From Shewanella piezotolerans WP3 (lineage in GTDB: Bacteria; Pseudomonadota; Gammaproteobacteria; Enterobacterales; Shewanellaceae), in assembly GCF_000014885.1 (NCBI RefSeq), contig NC_011566.1, positions 3,887,501 through 3,951,500 of the forward strand: 64,000 nucleotides of DNA, given 5' to 3'. The notes beneath the pieces were generated by a model. That model had not been told where the DNA came from, did no database searches, and was given only the letters and a program-made list of their open reading frames with translations. Of this stretch, positions 54,656-63,682 are shown one piece after another. The position numbers and the translations under genes are program-made. The number at the start of each line of letters is the position of its first letter. Position 1 is the first letter of the stretch.

Positions 54656-57478
54656 TTATGCAAACTGGCGAGTTTCGCCTTCACCTTCAATATTAGTTAC
54701 ACAGCGTGTGCACAGTGTCGGATGCTCAGCCACTTGGCCGACTTCTTCTCTATGATGCCAGCAGCGCTCACACTTCTCTGCTTCAGACTTTTTAAGTCCA
54801 AGTTTCAGTGATGCAAGTTCAGTCTCAATCGCATCAGCCGGCGCTTCAGAAAGTGCCACTACATCTGTTTTAGATGTTAACAATACAAAGCGTAACTCAT
54901 CACCAAGAGTACTTAGTGCTGTAGACAGTGCTTCATCAGCAAACAGCATGATTTCAGCTTCAAGTGAGCCACCGATCTGCTTTTCACGACGAGCATTCTC
55001 AATCACTTTGTTGACTTCAGCGCGAACTGTAAGCAATTGTTCCCAGAATTCATCGCTAAGGTCTGAATCAAGGGTGACTGACTGCAGGCCTTCGTACCAA
55101 GTTTCGGTAAACACAAACTCACCACGTTCACCTGGAAGTAGCTTCCAAATTTCATCAGCAGTAAAGCTTAATACTGGTGCGATCCAACGAACCATAGCTT
55201 CAGAGATAAGGTACAGTGCAGATTGACAACTACGACGAGCATTACTGTCATCCTTTGCGGTGTACTGTCTGTCTTTAATGATGTCCAGATAGAAGCTACC
55301 AAGTTCAACTGAGCAGAACTGCATCAATTTCTGGGTAACCAAGTGGAAGTTGTATTGATCGTAAGCTTCGAGTAGTTCTTGTTGCAGCGCAGCTGCGCGG
55401 CGAACAACCCAACGATCCAGTGCAACCATATCTTCAACGGCAACCATATCGGTCTCAGGGTTAAAGCCATTGATATTTGCAAGTAAGAATCGAGCAGTGT
55501 TACGAATACGACGATAAGCATCAGCACTACGCTTTAGAATTTCGTCAGATACCGTCATTTCGCCACTGTAATCTGTCGCAGCAACCCACAAACGTAAAAT
55601 GTCAGCACCAAGTTTGTTGGTGACATGCTGCGGTGCAATGACGTTACCAACAGATTTAGACATCTTGCGGCCTTTACCATCAACGGTAAAACCATGAGTC
55701 AATACTTGCTTGTATGGCGCTTTGCCATTCATCGCTGTAGAGATCATCAATGATGACATAAACCAACCACGGTGTTGATCGCTACCTTCTAGGTAAAGGT
55801 CAACTTCATGGCCGTTAAATTCTGGACGAGATGCAACCACTGACGAGAAGGTAGAACCTGAGTCGTACCATACATCTAACGTATCAGTCACTTTACGGTA
55901 CTGTTCAGCTTCATCGCCTAACAGCTCAGCGGCATCTAAATCCCACCAAGCTTGAATACCTTCTTGCTCAATACGGTTAGCAACACGCTCCATCAGTGAC
56001 ACACTATCTGGGTGCAACTCTTCGGTTTCACGGTGTACAAACAGCGTAATTGGTACGCCCCACGTACGCTGACGAGAGATACACCAGTCAGGGCGATTCT
56101 CGACCATCTTTTCGATACGGCTCTGACCCCAGTCAGGGATCCACTGTGTTTTCTCAATCTCGCTCAACGCTTGCGTACGTAAGCCTTTTTGATCCATTGA
56201 GATAAACCACTGCGGCGTAGCACGGAAGATAATTGGTGTTTTATGGCGCCAGCAATGTGGGTAACTGTGGTTAATAGCCACATGGTTAAGCAGCGCACCT
56301 TTCTCTTCTAACAGCGCAACAACGGCTTTGTTAGCTTTAAAGACATGTTGCCCTGCAAAGATTTCTGTATCAGCTTTATATACGCCATTGTCGCCAACAG
56401 GATTAGCAACTTCTAGACCATACTTTTGACCAACAACGAAATCGTCTTGACCGTGACCTGGCGCGGTATGCACTACACCAGTACCAGACTCAACAGTGAC
56501 GTGCTCACCAAGAATAACTGGCACATCAAAATCATAGAACGGGTGGTTAAAACGCAATAGCTCTAGCTCACTGCCCAACACGTTCGCTAGCACTTTGTGC
56601 GTCTCAGCGCCAAAACGCTCAACACAAGATTCAACAAGCTCTTGTGCTAACACTAACGCTTGAGTTTGGCCATCTTTCACCATCTCAACCAAGGTGTACT
56701 CTAACTGCCCTGCAACTGACAATGCTCGGTTAGCAGGCAGTGTCCAAGGAGTTGTAGTCCAGATAACCATTGAAATTGGATGTGCGTACTCAGTTAAGCC
56801 AAATTTGGCTAACAACGCTGGCTTATCAACAGCGGTAAATGCAACGTCGATTGCCGGAGACATTTTGTCTTCGTACTCAACTTCGGCTTCAGCTAACGCT
56901 GAACCACAATCAGTACACCAATGCACAGGCTTAACACCTTTGTGCAAGTGGCCGCTGTCGATCACCTTTGATAGTGAACGAACAATATTAGCTTCAGTGT
57001 TGTAATCCATCGTTAGGTAAGGGTTTTGCCAATCAGCAAATACACCTAAACGGATAAAGTCATCCCGCTGACCATCGACTTGCTTGGCAGCATATTCACG
57101 GCACTTTTGGCGGAACTCAGAAGCGGTAACCTTATGACCAGGCTTGCCAACTTTCTGCTCAACCTTAAGCTCAATAGGCAGACCATGACAGTCCCAACCA
57201 GGAATATAAGGCGCGTCAAAGCCAGACATGGTCTTTGACTTAATAATAATATCTTTAAGAATTTTATTAACTGAGTGGCCAATATGGATATCACCATTTG
57301 CATATGGAGGACCATCATGCAAAATAAACGGTTTGCTATCTTTACGGCTTTCACGGATCTGTTGGTACAGTCCTTTCTCGTTCCAGGACTTCAACATCTC
57401 TGGCTCACGATTAGCCAAGTTACCACGCATCGGAAACTCTGTTTCCGGCAAATTCAAAGTAGATTTATAGTCGCTCAT
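54656..57478 (-). CDS. ileS: Isoleucyl-tRNA synthetase
   Basis: 940 aa, class I synthetase. The HIGH motif is at 65-68 (GDIHIGHSVNK) and KMSKS at about 603 (GRKMSKSVGNV). The editing domain has TTTPWTLPANRAL. The C-terminal zinc ribbon has CERCWHH and CTRCV. It is followed by lspA 10 bp after its stop. In this genus ileS is usually transcribed with ribF. Confidence 0.97.
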   Translation of the reverse strand: MSDYKSTLNLPETEFPMRGNLANREPEMLKSWNEKGLYQQIRESRKDSKPFILHDGPPYANGDIHIGHSVNKILKDIIIKSKTMSGFDAPYIPGWDCHGLPIELKVEQKVGKPGHKVTASEFRQKCREYAAKQVDGQRDDFIRLGVFADWQNPYLTMDYNTEANIVRSLSKVIDSGHLHKGVKPVHWCTDCGSALAEAEVEYEDKMSPAIDVAFTAVDKPALLAKFGLTEYAHPISMVIWTTTPWTLPANRALSVAGQLEYTLVEMVKDGQTQALVLAQELVESCVERFGAETHKVLANVLGSELELLRFNHPFYDFDVPVILGEHVTVESGTGVVHTAPGHGQDDFVVGQKYGLEVANPVGDNGVYKADTEIFAGQHVFKANKAVVALLEEKGALLNHVAINHSYPHCWRHKTPIIFRATPQWFISMDQKGLRTQALSEIEKTQWIPDWGQSRIEKMVENRPDWCISRQRTWGVPITLFVHRETEELHPDSVSLMERVANRIEQEGIQAWWDLDAAELLGDEAEQYRKVTDTLDVWYDSGSTFSSVVASRPEFNGHEVDLYLEGSDQHRGWFMSSLMISTAMNGKAPYKQVLTHGFTVDGKGRKMSKSVGNVIAPQHVTNKLGADILRLWVAATDYSGEMTVSDEILKRSADAYRRIRNTARFLLANINGFNPETDMVAVEDMVALDRWVVRRAAALQQELLEAYDQYNFHLVTQKLMQFCSVELGSFYLDIIKDRQYTAKDDSNARRSCQSALYLISEAMVRWIAPVLSFTADEIWKLLPGERGEFVFTETWYEGLQSVTLDSDLSDEFWEQLLTVRAEVNKVIENARREKQIGGSLEAEIMLFADEALSTALSTLGDELRFVLLTSKTDVVALSEAPADAIETELASLKLGLKKSEAEKCERCWHHREEVGQVAEHPTLCTRCVTNIEGEGETRQFA

Positions 57479-57508
57479 TAACCCTTTACCGTATTGTTAG
57501 CTAAGCTA

Positions 57509-58444
57509 TTAGCCTGCATCGCTGCCAAGCAAAGCTTTCGCTCTGTCAGCATCATTTTTAATTTGTTTTTTCAGCGCATCGAGTGATCCAAATGGCTGCT
57601 CGTCTCTTATCTTTGCCACCAATTCAACTTCAACAGTTTTACCATAAAGGTCACCATCAAAATCAAATAAATGGACTTCTAACTGACATACTTGGCCATT
57701 AACTGTTGGTCTAAAACCGACGTTAGCTACACCTTCATATATATCACTATTGTCCCAATAAAGCTTAACGGCAAATACACCTCTTACAGGGGTGACTTTG
57801 CGCTTTAATGCAATATTTGCAGTGGGAAAACCAATGGTTCTCCCAATTTTCTGGCCATGCGCGACCTTGCCACTCAGGATAAATGGGTGTCCAAGCAAGC
57901 GTCTTGCTTGTTCCATATTTCCCTCAGCAAGTAGTCGTCTGACTTCTGTAGAGCTAACTCGCTTATCACCAAGGACGAAACTTTGGGTACTCACTACCGC
58001 AAAGCCGAATTTCTCACCCGCTTTTCGTAGCATATCGAAGTTACCTTGACGCTGTTTGCCAAAACAGAAATCATCACCAACCACTAAGTACTTTACACCA
58101 AGAGCTTTGACCAATAACTGTTCAACAAAATCTTCAGCGGTATAGTCGGCAAACTTCTTATTGAAGTTTATACAGAGCATTCTCTCAATTGATAACTCGT
58201 CAAGCAACATCACTTTGTCGCGTAATAAGCTTAACCGAGCAGGTGCATTCTCACCGCGAAAGAACTCTTGTGGCTGCGGCTCAAATGTCATGACAACCGC
58301 AGGTAAGTCTAAGTGCTTTGCCTTCTCTACTAGCCGATTAATCACTTCAGCATGGCCACGATGGACGCCGTCAAAGTTGCCTATTGTTAATACGCAACCA
58401 TGATGCTGAGGTAAAATATTATGAATACCGCGGATCAATTCCAT
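57509..58444 (-). CDS. ribF: Bifunctional riboflavin kinase / FAD synthetase
   Basis: 311 aa from the ATG at 58442-58444, giving MELIRGIHNI as in E. coli; an ATG 15 bp upstream is less likely. The N-terminal nucleotidyltransferase has TIGNFDGVHRGH, VVGDDFCFGKQRQG and STEVRRLL. The C-terminal kinase domain has TIGFPTANIAL. It makes FMN and FAD. It stands 30 bp upstream of ileS. Confidence 0.96.
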   Translation of the reverse strand: MELIRGIHNILPQHHGCVLTIGNFDGVHRGHAEVINRLVEKAKHLDLPAVVMTFEPQPQEFFRGENAPARLSLLRDKVMLLDELSIERMLCINFNKKFADYTAEDFVEQLLVKALGVKYLVVGDDFCFGKQRQGNFDMLRKAGEKFGFAVVSTQSFVLGDKRVSSTEVRRLLAEGNMEQARRLLGHPFILSGKVAHGQKIGRTIGFPTANIALKRKVTPVRGVFAVKLYWDNSDIYEGVANVGFRPTVNGQVCQLEVHLFDFDGDLYGKTVEVELVAKIRDEQPFGSLDALKKQIKNDADRAKALLGSDAG

Positions 58445-58509
58445 TATCTTACACGACACATGAGAGTAAATGGGCGGATTATATACCAGCTAGCCTTTAT
58501 AATCAGCAC

Positions 58510-60069
58510 TCAAACTGCAGCTTTCATCTTCCAAGGACGAATTCCCAACAAAACTAAGCAAATAAAGTAGCAAATTGCTGCAATTGCAATCAATTTGGCT
58601 AACTCAACACCACGCTCTGGCAACGAAAACGCTAACCAAGCGGCAATCGTAGGTTGTAAATAGTAGATGACAGCTGCCATAACAAGCCCGGCAATGAATG
58701 TCTTAATCGCAAAAAGAATCGTCGATGTATTCAATCGGTATACATTGGCTTTATGCAAGCCTCGGTATAATAAGCACGCATTTAACAGCGCTGACATCGA
58801 AGTCGCAATGGCCAAACCGACGTAACCAAAAGGGATAGCAAATATTAGGTTGAATACCATATTACTCACCATTGCGATAATGCCATAACGCACCGGCGTC
58901 TTTGTATCTTGGCGTGAGTAATAACCTGGCGCTAAAATCTTAATTAACATAAAACTGAGCAAACCACTGCCGTACGCCATTAAGCTGTATGAGGCCATCT
59001 CTACATCTTCATAGCTAAACGCACCGCGCATAAATAGCACCATCAACATTGGCTTAGCAAGCATAATTAAGCCACACATAGCAGGCAGTCCAAGTAGAAT
59101 TATCGCTTTTACTCCCCAGTCCATTGTTTGTGAAAAAGCTTGGCTTTCAGCATTTACATGACGTTTTGACAACGCCGGTAAGATGACTGTCGCAATCGCT
59201 ATACCAAACAGGCCTAGGGGAAATTCAAGTAGTCTATCTGAGTAATAGAGCCAACTAATGGAGCCTGTCATTAAAAAACTGGCGATAAAGGTATCGAATA
59301 ACAAGTTGATTTGTGACACTGACACCCCAAAAAGCGCAGGGATCATCAATGTTCTAATTTTTGTGACTCCTGGGTGACGCCATCCCCAACTTGGTTTTAC
59401 TATCGCTTTTTCTCTTAACAGAAACGGTATCTGAAACAAAAACTGGATCAAACCACCCAAAAATACTCCCCAGGCCAAGCCTATTTCAGGCTGCTGTAAT
59501 TTAGGCGCTAAAAATAGTGCGGCAGAAATAATGGCAATATTAAGGAAGACAGGCGTAAACGCAGAGACAGCAAAACGACCGCGAGTATTCAATATTGAAC
59601 CGGCCAAAGCGGTAAAGGTGATAAACCAGAGATAAGGGAAGGTTATTTTTAGCATCAAAGAAGCGAGTTCAAACTTTTCTCCGCCGGGAGCATCATTTAA
59701 CCAAGCAAGAAACCAGCCTCCGCCAAACAACGCCGCTAACACCGGAGAAGCAATGACACCGAATAGGGTTACCACACTAACGAGTACACCAAGAGTGCCT
59801 GCTACTTTAGCAAGCAGATCTCTTATCTCTTCATCACTGTTTTTCTCTTGATATTCTGTTAGCACTGGCACGAATGCTTGTGCAAATGCCCCTTCGGCAA
59901 AAAGTCTTCGTAAGAAATTAGGGATCTTGTTGGCGAAAAAAAACACATCGGCACTGCTACCAGCTCCCATCAAATTCGCGATAACCACATCACGAACCAA
60001 ACCTAATACCCGTGAAATTAGTGTCATGGCACTGACAATCATGCCAGACCGAAATAGCTTTCTGCTCAA
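58510..60069 (-). CDS. murJ: Lipid II flippase MurJ
   Basis: 519 aa, fourteen transmembrane helices of the MOP superfamily. Start LFRSGMIVSAMTLISRVLGL, then MGAGSSADVFFFANKIPNFLRR and FAEGAFAQAFVPVL, the MurJ/MviN signatures. It moves lipid II across the inner membrane. It lies upstream of ribF on the same strand and divergent from rpsT, as in E. coli and Shewanella. Confidence 0.96.
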   Translation of the reverse strand: MSRKLFRSGMIVSAMTLISRVLGLVRDVVIANLMGAGSSADVFFFANKIPNFLRRLFAEGAFAQAFVPVLTEYQEKNSDEEIRDLLAKVAGTLGVLVSVVTLFGVIASPVLAALFGGGWFLAWLNDAPGGEKFELASLMLKITFPYLWFITFTALAGSILNTRGRFAVSAFTPVFLNIAIISAALFLAPKLQQPEIGLAWGVFLGGLIQFLFQIPFLLREKAIVKPSWGWRHPGVTKIRTLMIPALFGVSVSQINLLFDTFIASFLMTGSISWLYYSDRLLEFPLGLFGIAIATVILPALSKRHVNAESQAFSQTMDWGVKAIILLGLPAMCGLIMLAKPMLMVLFMRGAFSYEDVEMASYSLMAYGSGLLSFMLIKILAPGYYSRQDTKTPVRYGIIAMVSNMVFNLIFAIPFGYVGLAIATSMSALLNACLLYRGLHKANVYRLNTSTILFAIKTFIAGLVMAAVIYYLQPTIAAWLAFSLPERGVELAKLIAIAAICYFICLVLLGIRPWKMKAAV

Positions 60070-60326
60070 AACGTCCCCTGCTCTTGTTGATAGAGCTAAA
60101 ATACTTAGGCGATATCGCGCACAAAATAGCGCTTGCCTCTATTGTCTCAATGCAATACCTGCTAGAATTGCGCACCATATTACACGAGTTAGGTTGAAGA
60201 TAGCCAAGCTGGTTGGATTATTTTGAGTTAATCGAACTGATTCAATCATTGTCATTGACAAAGTGACATAAATAGGGCATATTCCTCGACCTTAAAAATA
60301 CCAAACCCAGTTTTAGGAGTTGCACC

Positions 60327-60593
60327 TTGGCTAATAGCAAGTCTGCAAAGAAGCGCGCGCTTCAGTCTGAGAAGCGTCGTCAGCACAACGCAAGCCGTAG
60401 CTCAATGCTACGTACTTACGTAAAGAAAGTAATCGCTGCAATTAATGCAGGTGATCACGAATCAGCTACTGCTGCTTTCGTAACAGCACAACCAATTGTT
60501 GACCGTATGGCGACTAAAGGTCTTATTCACAAGAATAAGGCTGCTCGTTATAAGTCACGCTTGAATGCTAAAATCAAAGCACTTGCTGCTTAA
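60327..60593 (+). CDS. rpsT: 30S ribosomal protein S20 (UUG start)
   Basis: 88 aa, very basic: ANSKSAKKRALQSEKRRQHN at the N-terminus. The only suitable start is TTG at 60327-60329, with AGGAGTT six bases upstream. E. coli rpsT also starts with UUG, and that weak codon is part of S20 autoregulation, so the same control is likely here. It is a single-gene unit with a strong terminator. Confidence 0.97.
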   Translation: MANSKSAKKRALQSEKRRQHNASRSSMLRTYVKKVIAAINAGDHESATAAFVTAQPIVDRMATKGLIHKNKAARYKSRLNAKIKALAA

Positions 60594-60610
60594 TTTTTAG
60601 TTTCAAGTAA

Positions 60611-60638
60611 TTAAAAACCGGCCTTGGCCGGTTTTTTT
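60611..60638 (+). terminator. Terminator after rpsT
   Basis: AACCGGCC / GGCCGGTT stem with TT loop, A-run before, T-run after. Confidence 0.95.
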
Positions 60639-60696
60639 ATGCCTGTAGTTTGAGCCTGAGTGTAGGCCGACGGTCAACTTGCAAGTTTCAGGCAAA

Positions 60697-60724
60697 AAAA
60701 TAGAGAGGACATCCTCTCTATTTT
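60697..60724. repeat. Perfect 13-bp palindromic hairpin
   Basis: AAAATAGAGAGGA-CA-TCCTCTCTATTTT. Possibly a bidirectional terminator between rpsT and the minus-strand regulator gene. Confidence 0.65.
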
Positions 60725-60728
60725 CACA

Positions 60729-60800
60729 ATTATACTAATCAGTATAAGAAGTTGATCTACTCTCGCTGAGAGAGCAAGTCTTCATACTGATTGGTATTAT
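60729..60800. repeat. Palindromic repeat element (MITE-like)
   Basis: TATACTAATCAGTATA (60731-60746) and the near-complement ATACTGATTGGTAT (60784-60797) frame an inner hairpin ACTCTC-GCT-GAGAGA. The whole forms an imperfect 70-nt hairpin. Its core ATACYAATCAGTAT is also seen at 7403-7420. Confidence 0.65.
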
Positions 60801-60813
60801 TGAAACGGTAGCG

Positions 60814-60840
60814 CTAAAAGAAAGCCTTAACTTGGCTTTC
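60814..60840 (-). terminator. Terminator after the ArsR-type regulator
   Basis: GAAAGCC / GGCTTTC stem with a 7-base loop; on minus it is followed by TTTTA. Confidence 0.8.
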
Positions 60841-60852
60841 ATCTTTTAATAC

Positions 60853-61167
60853 TTACGCTACTGTTTGTAAGCTTTCGCTGTAAATATTATTAAGTAGTTT
60901 AATAATCTCAGCGACTTCATCACTTTTTAACGAGTAATATACTGTTTGAGCTTCTTTGCGCGTTTCAACTAAATTGTCTTTACGTAACCACGCAAGGTGC
61001 TGTGAAAGCGCTGACTGGCTTAATCCCAATTTCTTGTTCATTTCACCAACGCACATCTCCCCTTCATTAAGAAGATAGCACAAGATAAACAGACGACGTT
61101 CATTAGCCATCGCCTTCAACAATACAACGGCATGGTCTGCTCGTTGCTGCATTAATTCTATATTCAT
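60853..61167 (-). CDS. ArsR/SmtB family regulator, HlyU-like
   Basis: 104 aa winged helix: AVVLLKAMANERRLFILCYLL, then the recognition helix region GLSQSALSQHLAWLRKDNL and the wing TRKEAQTVYYSL. This closely resembles Vibrio HlyU, a redox- or sulfide-responsive dimer that lacks metal sites. Cys30 matches the first HlyU sensor cysteine; the second, near the C-terminus of HlyU, is absent and only Cys39 is left. It is divergent from an M28 peptidase gene, which may be a target. Confidence 0.87.
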   Translation of the reverse strand: MNIELMQQRADHAVVLLKAMANERRLFILCYLLNEGEMCVGEMNKKLGLSQSALSQHLAWLRKDNLVETRKEAQTVYYSLKSDEVAEIIKLLNNIYSESLQTVA

Positions 61168-61302
61168 TACGAGCTATTTCTCCTAAAACAAACCGACGGC
61201 CTAATATAGCGTTGCCTTACAGATATAGTCGGGACATGAAGCACACTTTTTGCTAGATTGTTTTCAAAAATGGGACATAAGTAATAAAAACAAAGGAAAC
61301 TC

Positions 61303-62703
61303 ATGAAAAGTACCTATCTCAAAATAGCCGCAGGTGTTTTTTTGACCAGCTTATTGGGCTGTCAAACTCAATCAATAAACAACGCAAACGAGCAAGTTGC
61401 CATGCAACTTCAACAACAGGCACTAAATTCAAATCTTGCTTACGAACTTGTAGAATCTTTAACCGTTGAAGTCGGCCCACGGCTAGCTGGCAGTGAACAA
61501 GATCTTGTCGCAGTGCAATGGGCAGAATCTAAGCTGCATTCATTAGGATTCGATAAAGTCTATAAGGAAGCGGTACAGGTACCTGTGTGGCACAGAGGAG
61601 AAGCTAAAGCATCAATTGTAGCGCCCTACCCTCAACCCTTGGTCATCACCGCGCTAGGGGGCAGTATCGCTACCCCAAAAAATGGCATTGAAGCCAGTAT
61701 TGTTCGTTTCGATAGTTTAGCAGCATTGAAACAGGCATCAGCTGACAAGGTGCGTGGAAAAATCGTCTTTATCGATCACCTCACAGAACGTCACATTAGC
61801 GGGAAAGGCTACGGTAAAAGTGTAGGCGGTCGCTCTAGAGGTGCGGTGGCCGCAGCAGAAAAAGGCGCTGTAGCCGTAATGATCCGCTCTATTGGCACCG
61901 ATCATGACCGAATGGCTCATACCGGTATGATGAGATATAAAGAGGGTGTAGCAAAAATCCCTGCAGCCGCAATGTCTAGCCCTGATGCCGATTTGATCAA
62001 CGCGATGTTAAAGCGTAATAGCAATATTACCGTTAACTTACAGCTTTCATCTCAAAACCAAGGCTTCGCCACCTCTTATAACGTCATAGCTGAAGTGACC
62101 GGTTCCAGTAAACCTGAAGAGATAGTATTAATTGGTGCTCATCTAGATTCTTGGGATGAGGGCACGGGAGCCATTGATGATGGAGCAGGTGTGGGTATTG
62201 TCGCTGCTGCTGGTAAGTTAATTCAAGATCTCCCCACCAAGCCAGCTAGAACGATAAGAGTTGTATTGTATGCAGCAGAAGAGGTTGGGCTAGTCGGTGG
62301 TAAGGCTTATGCAAAAGCACACCAAGCGGAGCTAGATAATCATTATATTGCAGCGGAGTCTGATTTTGGTGCAGGCCGTATCTATCAAGTTGATTTTAGA
62401 GCGAGTGAAAGCGCCTATCCCCAATTATTAGCCCTTTCAGCACCTATGACAAACAATGGCGTTGTTTTGGGTACTAATAAAGCCTCAGGAGGCCCTGATG
62501 TCTCTATGCTACCTGCACAAGGTGTGCCCGTTGCATCATTGAGACAAGATGGTACCGATTATTTTGATTATCATCACACCCCCAATGATACCTTAGACAA
62601 AATAGAACCCGCCGCACTTAAGCAAAATGTCGCTGCCTATGCACAGTTTGCTTATCTCATGGCCCAGTCGACCATTGATTTACGTCCAATCGTCGCAAAA
62701 TAA
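61303..62703 (+). CDS. M28 family zinc peptidase lipoprotein with PA domain (carboxypeptidase Q-like)
   Basis: 466 aa. The lipobox LLGC (Cys20) predicts membrane anchoring. A PA-domain insertion covers about 110-240. Zinc ligands of M28 are visible: GAHLDSWDEGTGAIDDGAGVG (His, Asp), AAEEVGLVGG (Glu pair), ESDFGA (Asp) and DYHHTPNDTLD (His). This corresponds to the plasma glutamate carboxypeptidase group; it probably trims peptides in the periplasm or at the surface. AAAGGAAA precedes the ATG. Confidence 0.92.
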   Translation: MKSTYLKIAAGVFLTSLLGCQTQSINNANEQVAMQLQQQALNSNLAYELVESLTVEVGPRLAGSEQDLVAVQWAESKLHSLGFDKVYKEAVQVPVWHRGEAKASIVAPYPQPLVITALGGSIATPKNGIEASIVRFDSLAALKQASADKVRGKIVFIDHLTERHISGKGYGKSVGGRSRGAVAAAEKGAVAVMIRSIGTDHDRMAHTGMMRYKEGVAKIPAAAMSSPDADLINAMLKRNSNITVNLQLSSQNQGFATSYNVIAEVTGSSKPEEIVLIGAHLDSWDEGTGAIDDGAGVGIVAAAGKLIQDLPTKPARTIRVVLYAAEEVGLVGGKAYAKAHQAELDNHYIAAESDFGAGRIYQVDFRASESAYPQLLALSAPMTNNGVVLGTNKASGGPDVSMLPAQGVPVASLRQDGTDYFDYHHTPNDTLDKIEPAALKQNVAAYAQFAYLMAQSTIDLRPIVAK

Positions 62704-62737
62704 TCAGCGTTGAATAATGGGGTAAACAAGTGCAAAT

Positions 62738-62764
62738 AAAAAAGCAGCCTGATGGCTGCTTTTA
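62738..62764. terminator. Bidirectional terminator between the M28 peptidase gene and yaaA
   Basis: AGCAGCC / GGCTGCT stem, TGAT loop, A-run and T-run on the two sides, convergent genes. Confidence 0.9.
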
Positions 62765-62777
62765 TCTAAAGGGGATA

Positions 62778-63551
62778 CTACTGCTCTTCTCGCAAGAACA
62801 CAGGAGCGGTAACCGTTGATTCTGCTTCACTATAATAATAACCAGCGCTATCAAATTTTATCAACGCATCCAATGATTCAACATTATTATCTAAAATATA
62901 ACGCACCATCATCCCTCGAGCTTTCTTAGCAAAGAAGCTGATCACCTTATATTGACCATTCTTTTTGTCCTTGAAGACTGGCGTTACTAAGTTTGCGGTC
63001 AACTGCTTATGCTTAACAGCTTTAAAATACTCGTTAGAAGCAAGGTTAATAATGAACTCATCACCTTGAGCCGCAGTTGTCTGGTTAATCTCATCAGTAA
63101 TAATATCGCCCCAGAACTGATAAAGATTTGTCCCTCTAGCATTACTTAAACGGGTCCCCATCTCTAATCGATAAGCTTGCATTAAGTCTAAAGGTTTCAA
63201 TAATCCATATAAGCCCGATAGGATCCGTAGCTGCTGCTGCGCTTTCTGTAAGCTAGCTTCTGATAATGTATCAGCATCAAGCCCCGTATAAACATCACCT
63301 CTAAAGGCAAATACCGCTTGCTTAGCGTTATCAGGGGTAAAATCAGAGTCCCAACTACTAAATCTCGCCACATTGAGGCCAGCGATTTTATCACTGACTT
63401 TCATTAAGGAGGCGATATCGCTTGGCGTTAATTTACGGCAGACATCAATCAATTGCTCACTTTGACCCAGCAACGTAGGAATAGAATAACTCTGAGTAGC
63501 AGCTGGATTTTCGAAGTCTAATGTTTTTGCAGGTGAAACCAAGATTAACAT
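62778..63551 (-). CDS. yaaA: Peroxide stress protein YaaA (DUF328)
   Basis: 257 aa, full length. The start is MLILVSPAKTLDFENP, followed by FRGDVYTGLDADTLSEA, LRILSGLYGLLKPLDLMQAYRLEMGT and FFAKKARGMMVRY, all family signatures. In E. coli YaaA lowers free iron and limits DNA damage under hydrogen peroxide, and it has DNA-binding features. Single gene between two terminators. Confidence 0.95.
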   Translation of the reverse strand: MLILVSPAKTLDFENPAATQSYSIPTLLGQSEQLIDVCRKLTPSDIASLMKVSDKIAGLNVARFSSWDSDFTPDNAKQAVFAFRGDVYTGLDADTLSEASLQKAQQQLRILSGLYGLLKPLDLMQAYRLEMGTRLSNARGTNLYQFWGDIITDEINQTTAAQGDEFIINLASNEYFKAVKHKQLTANLVTPVFKDKKNGQYKVISFFAKKARGMMVRYILDNNVESLDALIKFDSAGYYYSEAESTVTAPVFLREEQ

Positions 63552-63603
63552 GTGATGTCCTATACATAGATATTGTTAAACTGTGACAATCATACTGATC
63601 AAA

Positions 63604-63638
63604 AACAAAAAAACCACGCTTATAAAGCGTGGTTTTTT
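63604..63638 (-). terminator. Terminator after the AGCS symporter gene
   Basis: ACCACGCTT / AAGCGTGGT stem with ATA loop; T-runs on both strands. It lies between the symporter stop and yaaA. Confidence 0.92.
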
Positions 63639-63682
63639 AGATTGCGCTAATTCAACTTACCGCATCAAGCTTAAACTCTCAA

